Below are positions 1 through 4,816 of a stretch of DNA of 5,220 nt, in pieces. A program made the position numbers and the translations under genes. The notes under the pieces were generated by a model. The model worked only from the letters and a program-made list of their open reading frames with translations, ran no database searches and had not been told where the DNA came from. Source of the stretch: Verrucomicrobiales bacterium (GTDB lineage Bacteria; Verrucomicrobiota; Verrucomicrobiia; Verrucomicrobiales; Akkermansiaceae); the NCBI GenBank assembly GCA_003483645.1, contig DMYM01000178.1, positions 1 to 5,220 on the forward strand, given 5' to 3'. Each line of letters opens with the position of its first letter. Positions within the stretch are counted from its first letter, which is position 1.

Positions 1-34
1 GAAAACCTGTAGCTACTTGATGTCAGTATAAAAG

Positions 35-116
35 TGGGCAGGAGAGGATTCGAACCTCTGAAGGTATAGCCAGCAGATTTACAGTCTGCCCCGTTTGACC
101 ACTTCGGTACCTACCC
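35..116 (-). tRNA. tRNA-Tyr, anticodon GUA
   Basis: Read on the minus strand this folds as a class II (long variable arm) tRNA of 82 nt. The 7-bp acceptor stem GGGTAGG pairs with CCTGCCC with one G-U pair. The D arm has CCG/CGG flanking AGTGGTCAAA-type loop sequence. The anticodon stem GCAGA/TCTGC encloses CTGTAAA, giving anticodon GTA (forward bases 80-82). A variable arm follows, then the T arm AGAGG-TTCGAAT-CCTCT. The discriminator base is A at 35. The next bases are CTTT, so the 3' CCA is not encoded and must be added by tRNA nucleotidyltransferase. It decodes UAU/UAC tyrosine codons. It is transcribed away from the aldolase gene. Anticodon and long variable arm together make the identity firm. 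Confidence 0.97.
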
Positions 117-135
117 TTTAAAGTACGGGGCGCAG

Positions 136-164
136 GGGATACGCCGGGGACTTCCTACGCTCAA
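136..164 (-). promoter_or_regulatory. candidate promoter for tRNA-Tyr
   Basis: On the minus strand TTGAGC (159-164) and TATCCC (136-141) are separated by 17 bp. The -10-like element lies about 20 bp before the mature tRNA 5' end, with a GC-rich stretch between them, as is common for stringently controlled stable-RNA promoters. The -10 match is poor (three of six bases), so this is a suggestion only. Confidence 0.22.
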
Positions 165-167
165 GCC

Positions 168-173
168 TAAAAT
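168..173 (+). promoter_or_regulatory. candidate -10 element upstream of aldolase gene
   Basis: TAAAAT, five of six bases matching the sigma-70 -10 consensus, sits in an AT-rich patch 65 bp before the aldolase start. No convincing -35 hexamer is seen 16-18 bp upstream. If used, it would give a 5' leader of roughly 60 nt containing the hairpin at 195-217. Confidence 0.3.
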
Positions 174-194
174 ATGAGGGCGAATAGAAGCGTT

Positions 195-217
195 CCGGTC
201 TTGCATGAAGACACCGG
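195..217 (+). promoter_or_regulatory. hairpin in aldolase 5' leader
   Basis: CCGGT (195-199) can pair with ACCGG (213-217) and CTT (200-202) with AAG (208-210) around a GCATG loop, leaving AC bulged. A sliding alternative pairs GGTCTT with AAGACACC in a slightly different register. The hairpin lies 21 bp before the start codon and just before AAGG (225-228), the only Shine-Dalgarno-like bases here. It could affect translation of the aldolase mRNA, but nothing shows that it does. Confidence 0.3.
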
Positions 218-238
218 GGCCGTTAAGGCGCATGCGTC

Positions 239-1267
239 ATGCCTATTGCGACTCCCGAGCAATACCGCCAAATGCTGGATGCCGCCCAGAAGGGTGGATA
301 CGCCTATCCCGCAGTCAACATCACCTCCCTGACGACTGCCAACGGGGCCCTCAAGGCCTTCGCGGAGTCGAATTCGGACGGAATCATCCAGGTCTCCTCC
401 GGGGGCGGGCAATTTGCCTCCGGTCTCGCAGTCAATGACGCGGCCTACGGATCCATCGTACTGGCCGAGGCCACCCACCGCTTGGCCGAGAAATACAACG
501 TCCTGATCGCCCTCCATACCGATCACTGCCAGCCCGGCAAGGTGGACAGCTTCCTGCGGCCCCTCCTGGAGGAATCCCGGCGCCGCAAGGAAAACGGCCT
601 GGCCCCTCTCTTTCAGTCGCACATGCTCGACGCCTCTGAACTGCCCCTGGACGAGAACATGACCCTCTCGGTGGAGATCATGAAGGAGTGCGTGGACCTC
701 GACATCATCCTCGAGGTGGAGGCCGGCGTGGTGGGCGGCGAGGAGGACGGGCACGACACTTCCGGAGTTTCCGCCGAGAAGCTCTACACCACCCCCGAAG
801 ACATGATGACAGTTTACGAGACGCTGAACCCGCTCGGCCGCTTCATGTTCGCCGCCACCTTCGGGAACGTGCACGGTGCCTACAAGCCGGGTGCGGTGAA
901 ACTCAAGCCCACCATCCTCCGGGACGGGCAGAAGGTCGTGATGGACAAGCACGGAGAGGACGCGGAAATGGATCTCGTCTTCCACGGCGGGAGCGGATCG
1001 ACACTGGAGGAACTCCGGGAGACCCTCGATTACGGTGTGATCAAGATGAACATCGATACCGACACCCAGTATGCCTTCACCCGTCCGGTGGTGACCCACA
1101 TCTGCGAGAACATCGAGGGTGTGCTCAAGATCGAGGACGAGGTCGGGAACAAGAAGGTCTACGACCCCCGTTCCTATCTCAAGAAGGCGGAGCAGAGCCT
1201 CTGCGACCGCCTCAAACGCGCCTGCGACGACCTGCTTTCCACCGGGAACAGCATCTGCCAATCCTGA
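239..1267 (+). CDS. fba: class II fructose-1,6-bisphosphate aldolase (zinc-dependent)
   Basis: This 342-residue cytoplasmic enzyme reversibly cleaves fructose 1,6-bisphosphate into dihydroxyacetone phosphate and glyceraldehyde 3-phosphate, in glycolysis and gluconeogenesis. The N-terminus MPIATPEQY and the length match the mycobacterial class IIA enzyme (about 344 aa) almost from the first residue, which fixes the ATG at 239. Visible active-site elements are HTDHC at 93-97 (catalytic Asp95, zinc ligand His96), the acidic LEVEAGVVGGEEDG segment around 158-171, FGNVHG with His212, FHGGSGS with His249, and the phosphate-binding NIDTDTQYAFTRP region at 271-283. The barrel looks intact with no frameshift. 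AAGG at 225-228 is a weak, slightly distant ribosome binding site. The gene is divergent from tRNA-Tyr and may be co-transcribed with the membrane-protein gene 79 bp downstream, although no functional link between the two is known to me. Confidence 0.96.
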   Translation: MPIATPEQYRQMLDAAQKGGYAYPAVNITSLTTANGALKAFAESNSDGIIQVSSGGGQFASGLAVNDAAYGSIVLAEATHRLAEKYNVLIALHTDHCQPGKVDSFLRPLLEESRRRKENGLAPLFQSHMLDASELPLDENMTLSVEIMKECVDLDIILEVEAGVVGGEEDGHDTSGVSAEKLYTTPEDMMTVYETLNPLGRFMFAATFGNVHGAYKPGAVKLKPTILRDGQKVVMDKHGEDAEMDLVFHGGSGSTLEELRETLDYGVIKMNIDTDTQYAFTRPVVTHICENIEGVLKIEDEVGNKKVYDPRSYLKKAEQSLCDRLKRACDDLLSTGNSICQS

Positions 1268-1298
1268 CCAGAGACCGGGAGATCCAGGGTTGAAGGCC

Positions 1299-1336
1299 GC
1301 GAGTCGGACCCTTTGACTTTCGACTCTCCGACTCGT
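1299..1336 (+). promoter_or_regulatory. intergenic hairpin with duplicated 3' arm
   Basis: CGAGTCGG (1300-1307) is perfectly complementary to CCGACTCG (1328-1335), with a G-U extension (1299/1336) and a 20-nt loop. The loop contains a second copy of the 3' arm, CGACTC (1321-1326), which can instead pair with GAGTCG (1301-1306). The segment is thus made of loosely repeated GACT(T/C)TC units. No T-run follows, so it is not a classical intrinsic terminator. It lies between aldolase and the VC0807-family gene, ending 10 bp before the latter's start. Confidence 0.45.
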
Positions 1337-1346
1337 CCCCTCCCTC

Positions 1347-2150
1347 ATGTCTGAAATCGATGCCAGACCTCCGCAGGAGAACCCGCTGACCAACATCTTC
1401 GTCAACGTCCTGGTGCCCATCGTGGCCCTGACGATGATGAGTGACGACCCGGGCATCCTGGAACAGCTTCGTGCCGAGGGGGTAGACGCCAAGGAACCCC
1501 GCCCGTGGCACCTCGGCCCGGTCAAGGCCCTGATCATCGCACTGACCCTGCCGGTCTGTTACGGGGTCTGGTTCTTCTGCCGGCACCGGAAGCTCAACTT
1601 CTTCTCGGTGATAGGACTGGTCTCCGTGCTCCTGACCGGAGGCCTCACGCTCTACCTCTGGCAGGAGGACGGGAGCGTCCGTTCCAATGCTCCCACTCTC
1701 TTCGGGATCAAGGAAGGATCCATTCCGCTCATTCTCGGACTCGCCATCGTCGGTTCACACTGGACGAAGACTCCGCTCCTCAACACCTTCCTCTACAGCC
1801 CCCAGATTTTCGATATCGGGAAAATCGAGCGCCTGGTGCGCGAAAGGAATGCGATGGAGGGTTATGCCAGGCTCCTCTTCACCTGTACGATCTTCTTCTC
1901 CGCTTCCTTCCTGATCAGCACCTTTGCCAACTTCTTCCTCGCCCAGCACTTCCTTGGCGACATCAACTTCAATGACAAGCTGGAAGCGCGCCGGCAGTAC
2001 AACAACGGGGTAGGCAAGCTCACCTTCTGGGGATTCATCGCCATCGGGGTGCCCATCCTGGTGATCCTGATGCTCGTGATGTGGCACCTCGTGAAGGGCC
2101 TCAAGAAACTCACCGGCCTGGACACCGAGGAGATTCTCCTGCCACGCTAG
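1347..2150 (+). CDS. VC0807-family multi-pass membrane protein, function unknown
   Basis: This 267-residue integral membrane protein has about six hydrophobic segments (roughly 15-33, 57-78, 84-105, 117-137, 176-200 and 224-247). Recognisable family features are the N-terminal ENPLTNIFVNVLVPI stretch, HLGPVKALIIALTLPVCYG (55-73), the block KLNFFSVIGLVSVLLTGG (82-99), GIKEGSIPLILGLAIVGS (120-137) and the C-terminal LVKGLKKLTGL (248-258) followed by an acidic tail. I recognise these as the VC0807 family, sometimes loosely labelled MFS transporter; no substrate or activity is established to my knowledge. An insertion of about 20 polar residues (34-54) separates the first two membrane segments. 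The start ATG is preceded by the pyrimidine-only run CCCCTCCCTC with no Shine-Dalgarno. The stop lies 9 bp from the stop of the convergent pterin dehydratase gene. Confidence 0.78.
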   Translation: MSEIDARPPQENPLTNIFVNVLVPIVALTMMSDDPGILEQLRAEGVDAKEPRPWHLGPVKALIIALTLPVCYGVWFFCRHRKLNFFSVIGLVSVLLTGGLTLYLWQEDGSVRSNAPTLFGIKEGSIPLILGLAIVGSHWTKTPLLNTFLYSPQIFDIGKIERLVRERNAMEGYARLLFTCTIFFSASFLISTFANFFLAQHFLGDINFNDKLEARRQYNNGVGKLTFWGFIAIGVPILVILMLVMWHLVKGLKKLTGLDTEEILLPR

Positions 2151-2159
2151 CGACGCTCC

Positions 2160-2450
2160 TCAGTCCACGAAGTTGTCGATGCGCCGGGCCAGTTCGAAGT
2201 CCTTCCAGGTAAGAGCACCCCTGGAATGCGTGGTCAGGCGCAGGCTTACCCGCAGATAGCGGATATCGATGTCGGGATGATGCCCGGCGTCCTCGGCAAT
2301 CCCGGCAACCTCATTGACGAAATCGATAGCCTCGGGAAAGGACTCAAATTCAAAGGTCCGCCCGATCTCCTTCCCATCCAGTTCCCAGGCAGGGCACCGG
2401 GCGAGGCGATCGGCGAGATCTGCAGCGGGGAGGTCGTCTGTTGTGTCCAT
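2160..2450 (-). CDS. pterin-4a-carbinolamine dehydratase (PCD/DCoH family)
   Basis: This 96-residue cytoplasmic enzyme dehydrates 4a-hydroxytetrahydropterin to quinonoid dihydropterin, recycling the cofactor of aromatic amino-acid hydroxylases; homologues also occur where no hydroxylase is present. The single alpha-beta domain is complete: WELDGKEIGRTFEFESFPEAIDFVNEVAGIAE (22-53), then HHPD at 57-60, the strand IRYLRVSLRLTTH and TWKDFELARRID (81-92). His57, His58, His75 and Asp84 reproduce the spacing of the rat enzyme's active-site residues His61, His62, His79 and Asp88, so it is probably active. The ATG at 2450 gives the usual family length; no Shine-Dalgarno is visible before it. It is divergent from the downstream lipoprotein gene and convergent with the VC0807-family gene. 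No phenylalanine hydroxylase gene is in the window, so the symbol phhB is not assigned. Confidence 0.93.
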   Translation of the reverse strand: MDTTDDLPAADLADRLARCPAWELDGKEIGRTFEFESFPEAIDFVNEVAGIAEDAGHHPDIDIRYLRVSLRLTTHSRGALTWKDFELARRIDNFVD

Positions 2451-2568
2451 GGTCGATAATCTGTCACCGGGCCAGCGCAGCTGGCAAGACGCTTCCGGCG
2501 ACGAAAAACAGATGCATCGGAGAAAATCGGAGGTAGACTTCCCTGCAGAAGGAAGCCCTTACGGATTC
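2451..2568. promoter_or_regulatory. 118-bp divergent intergenic region (PCD / BamE-like lipoprotein)
   Basis: This gap must hold start signals for both divergent genes, but no clear -35/-10 pair stands out on either strand. CTTCC (2538-2542) and GGAAG (2551-2555) form a small inverted repeat with an 8-nt loop. Its right arm includes the only Shine-Dalgarno-like bases (AAGGA, 2549-2553) for the lipoprotein, which are about 15 nt from the start and so poorly placed. Confidence 0.4.
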
Positions 2569-3039
2569 ATGACCACTTTTCTCCGGATCCTCGCCCTCCT
2601 GGCCACCGCAACCGGTTGTCTCGCCACCCTGAGTTGCACGCTGGGCACCCCGCAGACCCGCATTGACCAGAATACCTCCCTCTACGATTCCCTCCCCGAC
2701 AGTCACCGGGAGCTGGTAAGCCAGGGACGCATTGCCAAAGGCATGTCACAATCCGCGGTCCATCTCGCCCTGGGACCTCCCAACCGGAAGATCCAGGGCT
2801 TCCGCGACGATGCCTCCTTTGAGCGCTGGGACTACACCCGCCTGCAACCCCATTTCCATCATTCGTTCCACAGCTACCAGGGATTGAGCAGCTATGGCGA
2901 TCGCTATCACGGCTTCGGTTTCTTCCCTGCGGTCGGGTATCTCCCTTACCGGTCCGCCAGTGTGACCTTCCGGAAGAAGGTGGTCGATTCCTGGGAGCGC
3001 CTCGATCCCGAGCACTTTTCCCATCGCTACAGCCATTGA
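2569..3039 (+). CDS. small BamE/SmpA-like lipoprotein
   Basis: This 156-residue exported protein starts with a hydrophobic signal segment (MTTFLRILALLATATGCLATLSC). Two cysteines could be the lipidated one: Cys17 (ATGC, the better lipobox) or Cys23 (TLSC). The reading frame is open further upstream, but only the ATG at 2569 puts the signal peptide at the N-terminus. Residues 55-90 (IAKGMSQSAVHLALGPPNR ... ERWDY) match the SmpA/OmlA pattern of a GM turn, a short helix, LGPP and a closing W-Y strand. VTFRKKVVDSWERL (132-145) resembles the last strand of that fold. Between them is an insert rich in His, Tyr, Phe and Gly (95-123). True BamE is part of the outer-membrane beta-barrel assembly complex. 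This protein has only the general fold, so that role is not claimed. It lies 118 bp before the L,D-transpeptidase gene on the same strand. Confidence 0.8.
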   Translation: MTTFLRILALLATATGCLATLSCTLGTPQTRIDQNTSLYDSLPDSHRELVSQGRIAKGMSQSAVHLALGPPNRKIQGFRDDASFERWDYTRLQPHFHHSFHSYQGLSSYGDRYHGFGFFPAVGYLPYRSASVTFRKKVVDSWERLDPEHFSHRYSH

Positions 3040-3157
3040 GATTGCGCCGGCAGGGACCAGCAGCAATGGTCGCTCCCTTCCCGACACCGGACGCTTGAAT
3101 TCTGTCCAATCGAGGGCCTAATGCAGACCGGACGAGCTGATCAATTTCATACCCCTC
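3040..3157 (+). promoter_or_regulatory. 118-bp spacer before L,D-transpeptidase gene
   Basis: GACCA (3055-3059) and TGGTC (3067-3071) form a short hairpin with a GCAGCAA loop just after the lipoprotein stop, without a T-run. TTGAAT (3095-3100) is a possible -35 but lacks a good -10 (only TAATGC, 18 bp on). The last bases before the start, CAATTTCATACCCCTC, closely resemble those before the aconitase start. No Shine-Dalgarno is present. Confidence 0.3.
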
Positions 3158-3832
3158 ATGAAAAAATTACTTCTTCTCTCAGTGGCAGGCGCCTGTCTTG
3201 CCCTTGTCTCGTGCTCGACATCTTCTGGAGTTCGCGGCGGATCCGGACGCTACGCCGCCTACGATCTCCCGGCCTCCAAGGCCTCAAACCCGTCCCGGGT
3301 CAGGGTCAAGATCTCCATCAGGAACCAGGCGGCCTACGTCATGGAGGGCAATCGCCCGCTCCTGGTCATGCCGATTGCGGTGGGAACCTCCAGCCACCCT
3401 ACTCCCCAGGGCAACTTCCGCATCTTCAAGAAGGAGCACAAGCACCGCGCCAACAGCCATGGCTACGCCTACAACGGCAACTCGGTGGTCCAGACCTGGC
3501 TCTCCAAGAAGCCCGCCGGATGGAAATTCAAGGGCACGCCCATGCCCTACTGGTGCGAATTCAAGGCCAACTACGGGTTCCACACCGGCTGGATGAAACC
3601 CTACCCCTGTACTTACGGCTGCCTGCGCATGCACGAGAACGTGGCACCCAAGTTCTACAGCCTGGTCCGGGTGGGCACCCCGGTGAGTGTCAGCACCACC
3701 CAGCCGGAGGACGCAACCATCGGTCGCAACATCCCCCGGCCTCCCGATGCCGGACCGCTTCCCGATTATCCGCATTCCTTCTACCTCGGCACCGGCTACT
3801 TCACGAAGCACCGGACCCCCAGCTACCGGTAG
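3158..3832 (+). CDS. L,D-transpeptidase (YkuD domain), lipoprotein
   Basis: This 224-residue envelope enzyme belongs to the YkuD family, which makes 3-3 peptidoglycan cross-links or attaches proteins to peptidoglycan through a catalytic cysteine. The signal peptide MKKLLLLSVAGACLALVSC ends in a good lipobox (LVSC), so Cys19 is probably lipidated, and this fixes the ATG at 3158. The catalytic domain spans about 48-180: VRVKISIRNQAAYVMEGNRP, then GTSSHPTPQGNFRIFKK (76-92), FHTGW with His142, and CTYGCLRM (151-158) with nucleophile Cys155 and Arg157. The His-to-Cys distance of 13 fits the subfamily whose members read H-x-G ... PASHGC(V/I)R. In that signature the His before GC is Tyr153 here. A proline-rich C-terminal tail (193-224) follows. 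It may be co-transcribed with the preceding lipoprotein. Which reaction it performs cannot be read from the sequence. Confidence 0.92.
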   Translation: MKKLLLLSVAGACLALVSCSTSSGVRGGSGRYAAYDLPASKASNPSRVRVKISIRNQAAYVMEGNRPLLVMPIAVGTSSHPTPQGNFRIFKKEHKHRANSHGYAYNGNSVVQTWLSKKPAGWKFKGTPMPYWCEFKANYGFHTGWMKPYPCTYGCLRMHENVAPKFYSLVRVGTPVSVSTTQPEDATIGRNIPRPPDAGPLPDYPHSFYLGTGYFTKHRTPSYR

Positions 3833-3848
3833 AAAGAGCTTCTCTTTC
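3832..3848 (+). terminator. hairpin overlapping the L,D-transpeptidase stop
   Basis: GAAAGAG (3832-3838) pairs perfectly with CTCTTTC (3842-3848) around a CTT loop. The first base is the last base of the TAG stop codon. It is followed directly by a second, GC-rich hairpin. The A/T-rich stem without a T-run makes it atypical as a terminator by itself. Confidence 0.35.
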
Positions 3849-3867
3849 CCGGCCCCGCCCTGGCCGG
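3849..3867. terminator. possible terminator between convergent genes
   Basis: CCGGCC (3849-3854) and GGCCGG (3862-3867) form a perfect 6-bp GC stem with a 7-nt loop, midway in the 46-bp gap between two convergent genes. Downstream bases are CAGGTTTCAG, with only three T's in a row. The position suits a terminator serving one or both strands. The weak T-run keeps confidence moderate. Confidence 0.4.
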
Positions 3868-3878
3868 CAGGTTTCAGC

Positions 3879-4508
3879 TCATGCTGGGGCTTGATTGATG
3901 GCGAGGAGGACGGCGAGGGTCAGGAGTCCGGCTCCAAAGGCGGAGTCGAACCAGGGACCCGCCCGCTGGTAGCCGTTGCGGAAGAGCGGAAACTGGAGCA
4001 GCCAGACGTAGAGCAACCAGAGAAGAAATCCCTGCCCGACGATGATGATCCACAGGACGGGAGACCACCAGGCAGGACGGTCCCCGGTGACAAACTCGGT
4101 CACTACCGCCGCGAAGATGATCGCCACCTTCGGGTTGAGAATATTGCAGAGAAGACCGCGCAGGTAGGCGGATCGTCCCTTCTCACTGCCGCCTTCCCCG
4201 TAACGCCTCCCCTGACGCATCACAACAAAGGCGGTCGGCAACAGGCGAAATCCCAGGTAGGCGAGATAGCCGGCGGCCACCCAGCGAAGAGATCCGGTAA
4301 GCCATCCGCCCTGCGCCATGAGGTAGGCCATTCCGAAGACTGCCACGGTGGCATGCACACACAGTCCGGTGGTAATTCCAGCGGTTGTCCACCATCCGGC
4401 AGAGCGCCCTTGTGCCAGGGCCGTGCGAGTGATCAGCAGCATGTCGGGCCCGGGGCTGAATTGCCCGAGCGCTATCACACCCGCAAAGGTCAGGAGATCG
4501 CTGATCAC
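3879..4508 (-). CDS. LysE/RhtB-family amino-acid exporter
   Basis: This 209-residue inner-membrane protein belongs to the LysE/RhtB superfamily, which exports amino acids and related metabolites using the membrane potential or proton gradient. Typical features are the N-terminal GQFSPGPDMLLITRTALAQG (15-34), a second membrane segment with GxxxG-like packing (44-62), YLAYLGFRLL (81-90), a polar loop (96-114), and the conserved FLRG-like start of the fourth segment, LRGLLCNILNPKVAIIFAA (116-134) with Asn-Pro-Lys at 125-127. Five to six hydrophobic segments cover the protein, and the length is standard. The start is GTG at 4508: the next in-frame Met (residue 23) falls inside the conserved PGPD motif, so it is too late. 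No Shine-Dalgarno precedes it; the leader is TCTCCTCCCTGC. The substrate cannot be predicted. It is divergent from the aconitase gene and convergent with the L,D-transpeptidase gene. Confidence 0.92.
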   Translation of the reverse strand: MISDLLTFAGVIALGQFSPGPDMLLITRTALAQGRSAGWWTTAGITTGLCVHATVAVFGMAYLMAQGGWLTGSLRWVAAGYLAYLGFRLLPTAFVVMRQGRRYGEGGSEKGRSAYLRGLLCNILNPKVAIIFAAVVTEFVTGDRPAWWSPVLWIIIVGQGFLLWLLYVWLLQFPLFRNGYQRAGPWFDSAFGAGLLTLAVLLAINQAPA

Positions 4509-4816
4509 GCAGGGAGGAGAGCAGCCACAACCTCTTCCTGCAATGGCAACGACGACTCAAAAGCGGACAGGAGGGGGACTCGTTTTCCCGGTCCCGCTCA
4601 ATTCTCCACCAAACACAGTAAGCCCTCGGAAAAAAATGTGACGAATAAACCGTGCCCGCCCCCCCTGCCTCGGCACCTTTCGTTCTTTGACAATTCCCCC
4701 GGAATTCTTACCCTGCCGACCCTCAAGACAAGGAAGCAGGTAGCGGGCGGTTGGCAGCTCTCTTTTGACAGTTCCCTGACCTTCCAACCCGGCACCTTCC
4801 GACAATTGATACCCTC
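4509..4816. promoter_or_regulatory. 308-bp divergent control region (lysE-type exporter / aconitase)
   Basis: I see no gene in this stretch. It contains an A-run (4630-4636), a C-rich run (4655-4665) flanked by a weak GTGCC/GGCAC inverted repeat (4652-4656/4672-4676), and two copies of a TTTGACA(A/G)TTCCC motif at 4686-4698 and 4764-4776. An open frame crosses it on the plus strand, but it reads antisense through the exporter and has low-complexity, charged composition, so it is not a gene. The region is longer than the other gaps here, which fits regulated promoters for two divergent genes. Confidence 0.5.
4687..4714 (+). promoter_or_regulatory. candidate aconitase promoter
   Basis: A perfect TTGACA -35 (4687-4692) is followed 16 bp later by TACCCT (4709-4714), a weak -10 with three of six consensus bases. 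AATTCC (4692-4697) and GGAATT (4701-4706) form a palindrome with a CCC centre between the two boxes, a common place for an operator. A second perfect TTGACA (4765-4770) lies 78 bp downstream but has no recognisable -10. Confidence 0.35.

Noticed and set aside
1..34. Possible second tRNA or terminator downstream of tRNA-Tyr
   Set aside because: Only a short palindrome GTAGCTAC (9-16) is visible. There is no hairpin with a T-run and too little sequence to judge.
167..1537. Long minus-strand open frame (456 codons) opposite the aldolase gene
   Set aside because: It is antisense to a clearly conserved enzyme and extends into the next gene. Its translation has no recognisable domain, and GC-rich codon use on the true strand explains the missing stops.
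2314..2568. Upstream extension of the BamE-like lipoprotein frame
   Set aside because: It would bury the signal peptide 85 residues into the protein and run antisense through most of the pterin dehydratase gene.
2567..3109. Minus-strand open frame opposite the BamE-like lipoprotein
   Set aside because: Its product is Gly/Arg/Ser/Cys-rich without a domain. The plus strand has a signal peptide and a recognisable fold.
3121..3894. Plus-strand open frame overlapping the L,D-transpeptidase gene
   Set aside because: It is the +1 shadow of a gene with an intact signal peptide and catalytic motif, and its product is Arg/Pro/Gln-rich and unlike any protein I know.
4652..4676. GTGCC/GGCAC inverted repeat around a C-run
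   Set aside because: The 5-bp stem with a 15-nt loop is easily explained by chance in GC-rich DNA.
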